64,000 nt of DNA from assembly GCA_020444325.1 (NCBI GenBank), contig JAHLLD010000001.1:372001-436000 (forward strand). The letters run 5' to 3'. This DNA is from a bacterium. GTDB lineage: Bacteria > Bacteroidota > Ignavibacteria > SZUA-365. Within the stretch, counting starts at the first letter, position 1, and every line of letters starts with the position of its first letter. The position numbers and the translations under genes were made by a program. The notes under the pieces were generated by a model. It was not told the origin of the DNA, did not search any database, and worked only from the letters and a program-made list of their open reading frames with translations. Positions 8,997 to 18,528 of this stretch are shown here, in pieces.

Positions 8997-9704
8997 ATGA
9001 AGACCGTACTCATTCCCGGTGGAAGCGGCGCGCTCGGCACCGTGGTCACGCTGCGCCTGATCAACGATGGATATCGTTGCGCGGTCACCTATCGCAGCGT
9101 GGAAGAAGCACAGAAGCTCCGTGCGCATATCGCTCCGCAGCAGCGCGACCAGCTGCTCCTGCTTGAAGCGGATCTGATGAAGGACGAAGAGGTCGAACGC
9201 GTGGTAGAGACCGCCGCAGAGCAGAGTGAACTCTATGCGCTCGTGCACATTCTCGGCGGAATCAGGGGATTTCAATCCATTGAAGAAACCACGATCGAGG
9301 ACTGGGACTTCCTGCTGAACCTCAACCTGCGCTCGCTTTTCCTGTTCAGCCGCCTGGTCATGAAGGAATTGCATGCGCGCGGCACTGGCCGCATCGTCAC
9401 CATGGGCGCCATGGCTTCCGTCAAACCCGCTGCGTCTCAGGCCGGATACGGCGTGGCAAAAGCGGGCGTCTCTGCGCTGACGAAAATCCTCGCGGACGAG
9501 GGACGCCATTTCGGCGTGACCGCGAACTGCATCCTGCCCAGTATTATCCGCACACCCGCCAACGAGGAATGGGGCGGCGAGGATGATATTCCCGACTGGG
9601 TAACGCCTGATGAGATCGCGTCCACCATCTCCTACCTTCTCTCGTCAGAGGCAGATGGCGTAAACGGCTCGGATTTGCGACTTTTCGGGAAACTGAATAT
9701 CTGA
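8997..9704 (+). CDS. Short-chain dehydrogenase/reductase
   Basis: The product has 235 residues. The N-terminal GGSGALG is the glycine-rich NAD(P)-binding motif, NLNLRSLF is near the conserved Asn, and YGVAK is the catalytic Tyr-x3-Lys with a preceding Ser/Met region. It is a classical SDR; the substrate cannot be told from sequence. It is divergent from crcB and has its own start after AAAGGGTATT. Confidence 0.85.
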   Translation: MKTVLIPGGSGALGTVVTLRLINDGYRCAVTYRSVEEAQKLRAHIAPQQRDQLLLLEADLMKDEEVERVVETAAEQSELYALVHILGGIRGFQSIEETTIEDWDFLLNLNLRSLFLFSRLVMKELHARGTGRIVTMGAMASVKPAASQAGYGVAKAGVSALTKILADEGRHFGVTANCILPSIIRTPANEEWGGEDDIPDWVTPDEIASTISYLLSSEADGVNGSDLRLFGKLNI

Positions 9705-9782
9705 CCTTTGCCAGTGTGAACGAATTTTACCTCTTTCGTTGTTTAAATGGTGCGATATTCTGATTTTTGTAATTGAGTAAAA

Positions 9783-10658
9783 GTGCAGACAGCTGAATTG
9801 AGCATCACGGACATACATAAAACGTCAGTACCTCCAGGCGAGCACGCCGCAACGGATATGCCGGATGGCATGCTTCCGCGTGCGCGCGTGCGCTTCAAGG
9901 ACATAGAGATCGGCGGCGACAGCTTCGTCGTCATCGCCGGTCCCTGCGCCATCGAATCGGAAACGCAGATCGCCGAAACGGCATCTCTCGTTTCCAGTCA
10001 CGGCGCGCAGATTCTTCGCGGCGGCGCGTTCAAGGCCCGCACCTCCCCGTACACGTTCCAGGGACTCGGTCTCGAAGGCGTCAAGCTCATGCGCGAGGCG
10101 GCGGATACCATCGGCATGCCGATGATTACCGAAGTGCTGTCCGAACGCGACGTCGAAGCAATGGAGCCGTGGGTGGACGCCTTCCAGGTCGGCAGCCGCA
10201 ACATGGACAATACCGCACTGCTGAAAATGCTCGGCGACGTGCGTAAACCCATTCTCCTCAAGCGCGGTTTCGCAGCCACGATCAAGGAATGGCTGCTCGC
10301 CGCCGAATACATCATCGTGGGCGGTAACGAACAGGTTGTCCTCTGCGAACGCGGCATCCGAACATTTTCGAACGAAACCCGCTTTACCCTCGATCTCGCC
10401 GGCGCGCTCTTCGCACGCCAGGAGACGCAGCTTCCCGTCATCATCGATCCCTCCCATGCCACGGGCAATCCCCGTCTCATCCCGGCACTTGCCTCAGCGA
10501 CGCTGGCGGCCGGGCTTGATGGACTCATGGTCGAGGTGCATCCCGATCCTTCGCAGGCGCTCTCCGACGGAGAGCAGGCGCTGCCACCCGAGCTGTTCAC
10601 CGAAATGATGGATATGCTCAAGCGCATCGCCCCGGCGACGGGACGGGCGCTTCGCTGA
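9783..10658 (+). CDS. aroF: 3-deoxy-7-phosphoheptulonate synthase (DAHP synthase, AroA-I-beta/KDO8P-like)
   Basis: The product has 291 residues from a GTG start. [61 protein letters not shown] and IDPSHATGN are the conserved blocks of type I-beta DAHP synthases. The enzyme joins PEP and erythrose-4-phosphate at the start of the shikimate pathway. It has a ~35-residue N-terminal extension before the barrel. It lies 42 bp before menG and faces the men cluster, so it may supply chorismate for menaquinone as well as aromatic amino acids. Confidence 0.9.
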   Translation: MQTAELSITDIHKTSVPPGEHAATDMPDGMLPRARVRFKDIEIGGDSFVVIAGPCAIESETQIAETASLVSSHGAQILRGGAFKARTSPYTFQGLGLEGVKLMREAADTIGMPMITEVLSERDVEAMEPWVDAFQVGSRNMDNTALLKMLGDVRKPILLKRGFAATIKEWLLAAEYIIVGGNEQVVLCERGIRTFSNETRFTLDLAGALFARQETQLPVIIDPSHATGNPRLIPALASATLAAGLDGLMVEVHPDPSQALSDGEQALPPELFTEMMDMLKRIAPATGRALR

Positions 10659-10700
10659 TGCGCTCCCCTTCCATACCCTTCACCAACAGCTTCCATCGCC

Positions 10701-11390
10701 ATGAGCCGTGAAGTGCATGACATGTTCTCCGAAATTTCGGGGAGCTATGATCGCGCGAATTCCGTCCTTTCCCTCGGCATACATCACCTCTGGCGGCGTA
10801 CCACCGTGCGCCTGAGCGATGCGTCGGAAGGTGATCGCGTACTTGACTGCGCAACGGGCACCGGTGACCTGGCCATCAGCTTCAAGAAGCGTGTCGGGAA
10901 CAGCGGCAGGGTCGTGGGAACGGATTTCAATGCGGACATGCTTGCCTTTGCTCCGGCCAAGGCGGAGAAGGAAGGGGTGGATGTTCGCTGGGAGGTGCAG
11001 GACGCCATGCATCTCGGCTATGACGATGACAGTTTCGATGTAGCATCCATCGCCTTTGGGATTCGGAACGTGGACGATCCCGTGCAGGCACTCCGCAGCA
11101 TGGGACGCGTGGTGCGTCCGGGGGGACGCGTGATGATACTCGAGTTTGGTCGCCCCCTCTGGTGGATGAAGCCGTTCTTTGCTTTCTACAGCAAAGTGAT
11201 CATTCCCATCGTCGGCGGCATCGTCAGCGGCAAACGCGATGCCTATGAATACCTGACCCGCACCTCTGCAGCCTTTCCGACCGGAGATGAATTCCTCGCG
11301 CTCATGGATGAAAGCGGCATGTACGCCTCCCGCCGCACGGTACCGCTGACCGGTGGCATCGCCTATCTCTACATCGGTGTTGTACGCTGA
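10701..11390 (+). CDS. menG: Demethylmenaquinone methyltransferase
   Basis: The product has 229 residues. VHDMFSEISGSYDRANSVLSLGIHHLWRR is the UbiE/MenG N-terminus, VLDCATGTGDLA is the SAM motif I, and AFGIRNVDD plus LEFGRP are family motifs. It methylates demethylmenaquinone in the last step. It lies downstream of the DAHP synthase gene and converges with menE. No ubiquinone genes are near, so the menaquinone role is favoured over UbiE's dual role. Confidence 0.92.
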   Translation: MSREVHDMFSEISGSYDRANSVLSLGIHHLWRRTTVRLSDASEGDRVLDCATGTGDLAISFKKRVGNSGRVVGTDFNADMLAFAPAKAEKEGVDVRWEVQDAMHLGYDDDSFDVASIAFGIRNVDDPVQALRSMGRVVRPGGRVMILEFGRPLWWMKPFFAFYSKVIIPIVGGIVSGKRDAYEYLTRTSAAFPTGDEFLALMDESGMYASRRTVPLTGGIAYLYIGVVR

Positions 11391-11424
11391 TCGTTATCAT
11401 GCGCTCATCGTTATCATGCGCTCA
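11391..11424. repeat. Two tandem 17-bp repeats
   Basis: TCGTTATCATGCGCTCA occurs twice head to tail between the convergent menG and menE genes. The repeat starts right after the menG stop. A small TCATCG/CGATGA hairpin follows. There is no obvious T-run, so its function is unclear. Confidence 0.75.
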
Positions 11425-11443
11425 TCGCACGATGATGCTGTGA

Positions 11444-12889
11444 TCAGGAGTCGAATAGCCTCCGCAACTCCCCACGCAGCAATTTTCCGCTCGCCGTACG
11501 CGGCAGTGCATCGAGCAGCAGCCAACAGCGTGGCAGCTTGTATCCCGCCAACCGCTCCCGGCAAAATTCGGTAAGCGCTTCCTCCCGCAGATCTCCTTCG
11601 ACCACAACTGCGGCAGCGACCTGCTGGCCCCATTCTTCATGCGGTACTCCGACCACGGCGACCTCGCGCACAGCCGTATGCTGGAGCAGCACTTCCTCGA
11701 TTTCCGCCGGGAGGATATTTTCCCCTCCACTGAGAATGAGGTCTTCCCTGCGGGCAAGTACATGAAGAAATCCCGACGCATCGATCATCCCGATATCCCC
11801 GGTGCGGAATCCCTCATCGGAAAACGCTCGCCGGGTAGCATCGTCATTACGGAAATACCCGGCTGCGATCATTTCCCCTGAAAGCACAATTTCCCCTGCC
11901 TCTCCAGGTCCTGCCGCAGAACTGTCCTCCTGCAGGATGCGCAGCTTCACGCCCGGAAGCGGACGCCCCGCCGTTCCGGCCTCTTCCTGCCAGCGGAGAG
12001 GATCGGCCGTGGCGACCTGCGCGCAGCTTTCGGTGAGTCCGTAGGTTCCCACGACAGGCAGGACACGTTCACGCACACGCTGCCAGAGCGCCTGCGATGC
12101 CGGCGCGCCGCCAAGAAGGATGGCCCTCAGCCGCGGCATTGCCGTACCCAGCAGCGCATCGTCCTCCGCAAGCAAGCGATGCAGCATGGTGGGGACGAGT
12201 GAAGAAACCGTCACCGTGCCGTCACGCAGCGCAGCGTCCACTTCCCCTGTATCGAAACCGTCATGCAGTCGCACGGTGCAGCCGGAGAAAAGACTGCGTG
12301 TGAGAATGGCGAGTCCCCCGATGTGATAGAGCGGAATCACGCACTGCCAGCAGTCCCGCACCCCGAGCGGAAGATTCGCAGCCGATGCCGCCGCGCTTGC
12401 CCTGTGCTGCTGCCAGCTGTGAAGCACGGCATGTGGATTCCCTGAACTGCCCGACGTATACAGCAGGCTGCAATTTCCCTCGTATGCAGTTTCTGCATCA
12501 TCCCCTGCACGAGAATATGCAGTTTCTGCATAATCCTCAGCCTTGGAATATGCACGTTCTGCATATTTCGCTTCATCGGACGCCGTGAGCTGCAGTGCAG
12601 GCGCAAGATGTGCGAGCCGCGCTTCCTGTTCGTCAGGGGAAAGCCGGATATTCACAGGCGCGGCAGTGGCAGCACAGTACCAGATGGCGTGGATGAGCTG
12701 GAAGTGAAATGCGCTGTTGGGAAAATGCGTGGCGACGATATCTCCCGGCCGTACTCCGCGTTCATCCTGCAGCCAGGCTGCAAGGGAATGCACGGCATCA
12801 CGCAGTTCACGCCAGCTCAGCGTGATCTCATCGGTGATCAGCGCGGCTGTGTCAGTCCAGCTGTCTGCTGCGCGATCCAGCAGTCTCAT
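11444..12889 (-). CDS. menE: o-Succinylbenzoate-CoA ligase
   Basis: The product has 481 residues of the adenylate-forming family. LLYTSGSSGNPHAV is the P-loop (A3), GTYGLTESCAQ is A5, FRTGDIG is A7 and PRTASGKLLR holds the A10 lysine. It activates o-succinylbenzoate to its CoA thioester. Its start overlaps the menC stop (ATGA). Between residues ~108 and 136 there are about 2.5 copies of an 11-residue repeat (YAERAYSKAED-like) encoded by 33-bp DNA repeats. The insert sits just before the P-loop and is absent from MenE proteins I know. Confidence 0.9.
   Translation of the reverse strand: MRLLDRAADSWTDTAALITDEITLSWRELRDAVHSLAAWLQDERGVRPGDIVATHFPNSAFHFQLIHAIWYCAATAAPVNIRLSPDEQEARLAHLAPALQLTASDEAKYAERAYSKAEDYAETAYSRAGDDAETAYEGNCSLLYTSGSSGNPHAVLHSWQQHRASAAASAANLPLGVRDCWQCVIPLYHIGGLAILTRSLFSGCTVRLHDGFDTGEVDAALRDGTVTVSSLVPTMLHRLLAEDDALLGTAMPRLRAILLGGAPASQALWQRVRERVLPVVGTYGLTESCAQVATADPLRWQEEAGTAGRPLPGVKLRILQEDSSAAGPGEAGEIVLSGEMIAAGYFRNDDATRRAFSDEGFRTGDIGMIDASGFLHVLARREDLILSGGENILPAEIEEVLLQHTAVREVAVVGVPHEEWGQQVAAAVVVEGDLREEALTEFCRERLAGYKLPRCWLLLDALPRTASGKLLRGELRRLFDS
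12483..12565. repeat. In-frame 33-bp palindromic repeats within menE
   Basis: TATGCA-N5-TGCATA-type palindromes start at 12483, 12516 and 12549, exactly 33 bp apart (the first ends TGCATC). They encode an AETAY-type peptide in the menE frame. A further copy with the same core and reading (YAETAY) lies at 42868-42884 in another gene. Confidence 0.8.
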
Positions 12890-13977
12890 GACGTCTCGAG
12901 TATCTCAGGATCGAAACCGATGCCGCTGCCCGATGGCAGGATCAGGTCTCCCTGCTCAATGGTATCACGGGCACTGTCCTGCGTAAACATTGCGCCCGTT
13001 GCCAATCCCTGGCTACGGAGCGGAAACGGCAGCGAGGCCGCGAGCCGGGCGACTGCACTTCGTCCCACCGCACCGTCTATCAGCGACGTCAGTACAACGT
13101 CAATTCCTTTCGCATAGGCTTCGAGCGCCAGAGTGCGCACACGCTGCAATCCCCCCATGGCCATGGGTTTGAGAACCAATACATGCACCGCTTCGCGCTG
13201 CAGCAGTTCGCGGGCGACTGTGGGATTCGTGGTGGACTCATCGGCGGCAACGGGAATGATGGCGAGTCCGGCAAGCGCCGCGAGTTCATCGACCTCCTCC
13301 GCGGGTACGGGCTGTTCGATATATTCGATGCCGTAGGGCGCAAACAATCGCATCGCCTCTTCTGCCTCCCCGAAATCCCACGCGCCGTTGGCATCCAGCC
13401 GCAGCGGCATATCCGCCGGAAGCACCATGCGCACGGCACGCAGACGTTCTTCATCCTCCTCGAGATCGGCGGCGCCGACTTTCATCTTGATGCATCGGAA
13501 ACCTGCCTCGACTGCAGCTCCCGCAGCGGCTGCGGCCTCCTGTGCGCTGCCTCCGCCCACCACGGCGTTCAGGGGAATGCGTCCTTCATGCGCGACGTTA
13601 CCCGGCTGCTCTCCGGAGAGCTGCGCTGCCAGGGAAATGCCCTCCCTGCGTGCGATAAAATCACGCAACGCGCTTTCGGCCGCAAAGCGTGCGGTGGGTG
13701 CCTGCGCAAATTGGGGACAGACGCTGTCGAGTTCGTTGAGCAACGTGTCCGCATCAGTGCCGGAAAGCTGATCCGCCTCGGAGAAAGCGGTAAGTGCGGC
13801 CTGACAGCGTTCAAGGCTCTCGGTCCCGAACGGAAGCAGCGGTGCGGCTTCACCCCAGCCGGTGAACGTACCATCGCTGATGCGCAGGAGAATGACGTCA
13901 CGTCTGACGATTTCCCAGCCACTGCTGCGGAAGGGTCTGTGCAGGGGATACTGTTGTGAGTAGATTGTTGCGTTCAT
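12886..13977 (-). CDS. menC: o-Succinylbenzoate synthase
   Basis: The product has 363 residues of the enolase superfamily. CIKMKVG (catalytic Lys), LDANGAWD, EYIEQPV, AADESTT and LKPMAMGGL carry the acid-base lysines and Mg ligands of the MenC/dipeptide epimerase group. Context (menA upstream, menE downstream, both coupled) supports OSB synthase, which dehydrates SHCHC. I chose the ATG at 13977, 1 bp after the menA stop; an in-frame longer version lies inside menA. Confidence 0.9.
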   Translation of the reverse strand: MNATIYSQQYPLHRPFRSSGWEIVRRDVILLRISDGTFTGWGEAAPLLPFGTESLERCQAALTAFSEADQLSGTDADTLLNELDSVCPQFAQAPTARFAAESALRDFIARREGISLAAQLSGEQPGNVAHEGRIPLNAVVGGGSAQEAAAAAGAAVEAGFRCIKMKVGAADLEEDEERLRAVRMVLPADMPLRLDANGAWDFGEAEEAMRLFAPYGIEYIEQPVPAEEVDELAALAGLAIIPVAADESTTNPTVARELLQREAVHVLVLKPMAMGGLQRVRTLALEAYAKGIDVVLTSLIDGAVGRSAVARLAASLPFPLRSQGLATGAMFTQDSARDTIEQGDLILPSGSGIGFDPEILETS

Positions 13978-13978
13978 A

Positions 13979-14893
13979 TCAAGCGGCCAGCATGAAACCG
14001 GCGGCATAAAGAATTCCATACAGTGCGAGCAGTTTCCCCGTGCCGGCGAGAGCACCGTTGAGCGCGCCGCCATCCAGACTCTTTTCTACCACCATCAGCA
14101 CGCTCACGGCGAGGGGAATGCTCAGCAGGGGCAGCAGGAGCCAGACGGGATAATCCTGCTGCAGGATCTGGAATACGGGCACGGCGTACGCGGCGAGCAG
14201 CAGCACGCGATATTCAAAGCGTGTGGCGCGACGGCCGATACGCACGGCCAGTGTCCGCTTGTTGGCTTTCCGGTCGGTATCGATGTCGCGGTAATTGTTG
14301 ACAACGAGAATGGCGGTGGAAATTGCTCCCACGGGGAGAGACGCGATCAAGGCGTCGGTCGACCAGCTGAGCGCCTGCACGTAGTACGTCCCGGTAACGG
14401 CAACGATGCCGAAAAAGATGAACACGAAGAGATCACCGAGACCGACATACGCGAGGGGAAAGGGTCCGGCCGTGTACAGTACCGCGCAGATCAGTGATGC
14501 CACACCAATGACCAGTACCGGCCATCCGCCGATGGCGACGAGATACAGGCCAAGAATAAAGGTCAGGGCGAAGACGCCGATCATCGCGTTACGCACAGTG
14601 GAGGGAGCAATGATGCCGCTCTGCACAACGCGAACGGGACCGATACGCTCATGCGAATCCGCGCCCTTGATGAAATCAAAGTAATCGTTCGCGAAGTTGG
14701 TACCGATCTGTATCAGCAGAGCACAGATGAGCGCCACGGTGGCGGGCAAAGGGACGAAGACGCCATCGGAAATGGCCACGGCGGAGGCCACGAGTACGGG
14801 GACGATAGCGGCAGGCAGCGTTTTGGGCCGCGAGGCGAGTATCCACGCCTGCGTCTTGCTGATATCCGGAGTTGTGGTCTGAGCGCTCGTCAT
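13979..14893 (-). CDS. menA: 1,4-dihydroxy-2-naphthoate prenyltransferase
   Basis: The product has about 304 residues and many membrane helices. NDYFDFIKGADSHERIGP is the first Asp-rich UbiA motif and NNYRDIDTDRKANKRTLAVRIGR the second, in the form typical of MenA. It attaches the polyprenyl tail to DHNA in the membrane. The start at 14893 lies 2 bp after the menB stop with GGTGAG before it; an ATG six codons upstream (14911) overlaps menB and is possible. Confidence 0.93.
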   Translation of the reverse strand: MTSAQTTTPDISKTQAWILASRPKTLPAAIVPVLVASAVAISDGVFVPLPATVALICALLIQIGTNFANDYFDFIKGADSHERIGPVRVVQSGIIAPSTVRNAMIGVFALTFILGLYLVAIGGWPVLVIGVASLICAVLYTAGPFPLAYVGLGDLFVFIFFGIVAVTGTYYVQALSWSTDALIASLPVGAISTAILVVNNYRDIDTDRKANKRTLAVRIGRRATRFEYRVLLLAAYAVPVFQILQQDYPVWLLLPLLSIPLAVSVLMVVEKSLDGGALNGALAGTGKLLALYGILYAAGFMLAA

Positions 14894-14895
14894 AC

Positions 14896-15744
<849 letters not shown>

Positions 15745-15792
15745 GGGAATAGATGACTCCATCATTGAAATTCAGCTTCTTCCACAACAATG

Positions 15793-18423
15793 TCAGGCCT
15801 CTCCGCGTTTCCACAGATCAAGCAATGCACGTGCAATGTCACGCTCCCGCTCGAAGGGAAGGTCGTGTCCCGCATTCTCGAAAACCCGCAGTTCCGACTG
15901 CGGCAGGGCGTCGCGCATACGTGCGGCGATTTCCACATACTTCCCGTCGCCATCACCGGCGGCGATAAAAACAGGGAGATCAATATTTCCAAGTTCGCTC
16001 CAGAGGGAACGTTGCTGTCCCTGCCCGCTGCCGAGCAACGCGGCCGCCAGTCCACCGGCGGTGTTCGACGTCCTGTCCTGCATGGCCGCGGCCCAGCGAA
16101 GCGGATCGGCATCTTTCTGTGCCGCGAACATCGGTGTTGCACTCCAGTACCGCACGAATGCATGGAGTCCACCGCCGTCGATCTGCGCGGCGAGGGCATC
16201 GTCCTGCTGCCTGCGCGTCTTGCGCGCAGCGTCATCTTCGATACCGGGATTGGCACTGAGCAGGGCAAGGGTACGCAGCCGCTTCCCATACCTTGTGGCA
16301 TAGGTCATGGCAGTTCGCCCCCCCATGCTGTATCCCACCAGATGCATATCGGAAAAGCCCCAGCGCGCAAACAGGGCTTCCAGAGCGTCGGCGGCGTATT
16401 CGAGCGAATAGCAGGAAGGATGGTTGTGCGCTTCAGGCACAGGTGACCAGCCGTGTCCCATCAGATCGACGGCGTACAGGGGACGACCTTCGAGCAGCGC
16501 GGACATACTATCCCACGAAGCAGCACTGCGCGTGAATCCATGCAGAAAGACAACCGGTGTCCCGGCTCCGGGACGCAGAAGCCGCAGGACGGGAACGGGC
16601 TGGAAGTTTGTCTCACCGGGGAGAGACTGCGCGTCGAGCGCTGTGTCCACCTCCCGGGCGACCCCGGCGAGCAGGTCGCGACGCAGCTGGCCGCTCTCCT
16701 GAATGTCGGTCCGTACTTCGATAAGCACGCAGTGCTCCGCCTGCGTACTGTCATCAAACGCAGCGGCGAAAGAGCCGCGATCATCGGCGCGATGCACGGT
16801 GAGTCCCATGGCCTGCGCGAGGGCGGTGATGTTTGCCTCCGGCGGTGTGAGAAAATGCCGCGTAAATGCCGGGTCGAACTCACGGACGGGAAGAAGTTCG
16901 AATATCTCTCCGCCACTGTTGTTGAGCAGCACGATGGTCAGCGGGAGCGATGCGAGCCTGCCGCCGACGACAGCGTTGAGATTGTGCAGAAAGGCGATGT
17001 CGCCGATGCAGAGCACCGTGCGGTTCCCGCTGCCCTGGGCGATACCCAGTGCCGTCGATAGAATCCCGTCAATGCCGTTGACGCCGCGATTGAAGTACAC
17101 GGGAATCGATTTCCGCAAGACGGGAAGAAAAGTCTCGACGTCGCGTACAGGCATGCTGTTCGAGAGCATCAGCGGTGTACCTTCCTGCAAAAGCTGACCG
17201 AGCTCGGCAAGGAACAGTCCTTCGAGTCCGGCGCTCATCCCCTGCAATCCGTTTTCCAGCGCGGCGACGGCTACTTTATTCGCCCGTGTGATGAAGGACA
17301 TCCAGGCAGACCGGTCCCTTATCGGTGCCTGTGCGAGAAGACGCTGCATTGCGCCGAGCATTGCTTTTGCATCCCCATGCAGATGATGCGTGACGCTGTG
17401 AGCCGGATCGTTCCGACGCAGCGTGGATGAAATTTGAAACACATCGATGTGCTCACGCGTCTCCAGGAAGCGCAGCATGCCCGCATTCGTGGCCGTGCCA
17501 CCGAGCAGCAGTACGCAGTCCGGCTGAAGCTGCGCGCGGAATGCCTCGGAACGCAGAAGCAGGTCAGCGCTGCCGATACCCGCCAGTCCGTCATCGGCAC
17601 GAAAGCGCAGCTGTGAGGCAGCTTCCGCGAAAACGGGAATCTGCCGCTCCGCCGCAAACGTGAGAAGCTGCGCGGCATAACTGTCACCTGCCGCATCGGG
17701 TCCGGCAATGATCAGGGGCCGCTCTGCGCGCAGCAGGGCATCAGCGAGAAGAGGCAGCGCCTCCACGCCATCGAAATACTGCGTCCACGCCCTGCCGCTG
17801 CGCCGACCTTCGTATCCTTCAAAAACGGGGAACACTTCCCTGTTGCGGATCCAATCGGGATCCACTGCGACCGGCTCGAGGGGTTTGCGGAAGGGAAAAT
17901 TGCAGTGTACCGGACCCGGATCCGTGCCCTGGCTTAGTGCGACGGCGTGGCACATGGCGGCGCGCAATGCGCGAAAACGCGCATTGTCGTATTCCGGGTG
18001 TCCGGCTGAACAATAGTGACGAACGCGATCGCCATAGAGCTTCACCTGGTCCATCGTCTGCGGCGCACCGCTTCCCCGCAGATGGTCGGGCCGATCTGCA
18101 GTCAGCAGAAGAAGCGGAACGCCCGCGGCATCCGCCTCGCAGACGGCGGGATAATAATTGGCAGCGGCCGTACCGGAGGTGCAGAGCAGGGCGACGGGAC
18201 GACTGGTGGCGCGTGCGATGCCAAGCGCAAAGAATCCGGCTGCACGTTCGTCGAGCTGACTGTGATCGTTCAGATCCGGATGCGAGGCGAAGGACAGCAC
18301 GAGCGGAGTACTGCGTGAGCCGGGGGAAATGACGACATCACGTACACCGCTGCGCGCGAGCTCATCGGCGATGATATCCGACCAGAGTGTATTGATGTTG
18401 GGGTAGCGTTCAGACGCCGACAT
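15793..18423 (-). CDS. menD: Fused MenD-MenH: SEPHCHC synthase plus SHCHC synthase
   Basis: The product has 876 residues. Residues 1 to ~600 are MenD, a ThDP enzyme: SPGSRSTPL, LCTSGTAAANYYPAV, DRPDHLRGSGAPQTMDQ, and the cofactor region GDIAFLHNLNAVV...NNSGGEIFELLP. Residues ~610-876 are an alpha/beta hydrolase of the MenH type: VVFLHGFTRSAASWD, GHG, nucleophile GYSMGG (~residue 696) and C-terminal AGHDLPFERE with the catalytic His. The reading frame is uninterrupted. The fusion would couple two successive steps from isochorismate to SHCHC. It lies between menF and menB in the operon. Confidence 0.92.
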   Translation of the reverse strand: MSASERYPNINTLWSDIIADELARSGVRDVVISPGSRSTPLVLSFASHPDLNDHSQLDERAAGFFALGIARATSRPVALLCTSGTAAANYYPAVCEADAAGVPLLLLTADRPDHLRGSGAPQTMDQVKLYGDRVRHYCSAGHPEYDNARFRALRAAMCHAVALSQGTDPGPVHCNFPFRKPLEPVAVDPDWIRNREVFPVFEGYEGRRSGRAWTQYFDGVEALPLLADALLRAERPLIIAGPDAAGDSYAAQLLTFAAERQIPVFAEAASQLRFRADDGLAGIGSADLLLRSEAFRAQLQPDCVLLLGGTATNAGMLRFLETREHIDVFQISSTLRRNDPAHSVTHHLHGDAKAMLGAMQRLLAQAPIRDRSAWMSFITRANKVAVAALENGLQGMSAGLEGLFLAELGQLLQEGTPLMLSNSMPVRDVETFLPVLRKSIPVYFNRGVNGIDGILSTALGIAQGSGNRTVLCIGDIAFLHNLNAVVGGRLASLPLTIVLLNNSGGEIFELLPVREFDPAFTRHFLTPPEANITALAQAMGLTVHRADDRGSFAAAFDDSTQAEHCVLIEVRTDIQESGQLRRDLLAGVAREVDTALDAQSLPGETNFQPVPVLRLLRPGAGTPVVFLHGFTRSAASWDSMSALLEGRPLYAVDLMGHGWSPVPEAHNHPSCYSLEYAADALEALFARWGFSDMHLVGYSMGGRTAMTYATRYGKRLRTLALLSANPGIEDDAARKTRRQQDDALAAQIDGGGLHAFVRYWSATPMFAAQKDADPLRWAAAMQDRTSNTAGGLAAALLGSGQGQQRSLWSELGNIDLPVFIAAGDGDGKYVEIAARMRDALPQSELRVFENAGHDLPFERERDIARALLDLWKRGEA

Positions 18424-18528
18424 GTAGCAGATTCCGGGCGTAGCACAGGTGTGAAAGCAAACAAGATACGGAATTGTGATCTTCTCTGCTCGATACCGGG
18501 GTGTGCGGGATTGCAGCTCGCGGTTGTG

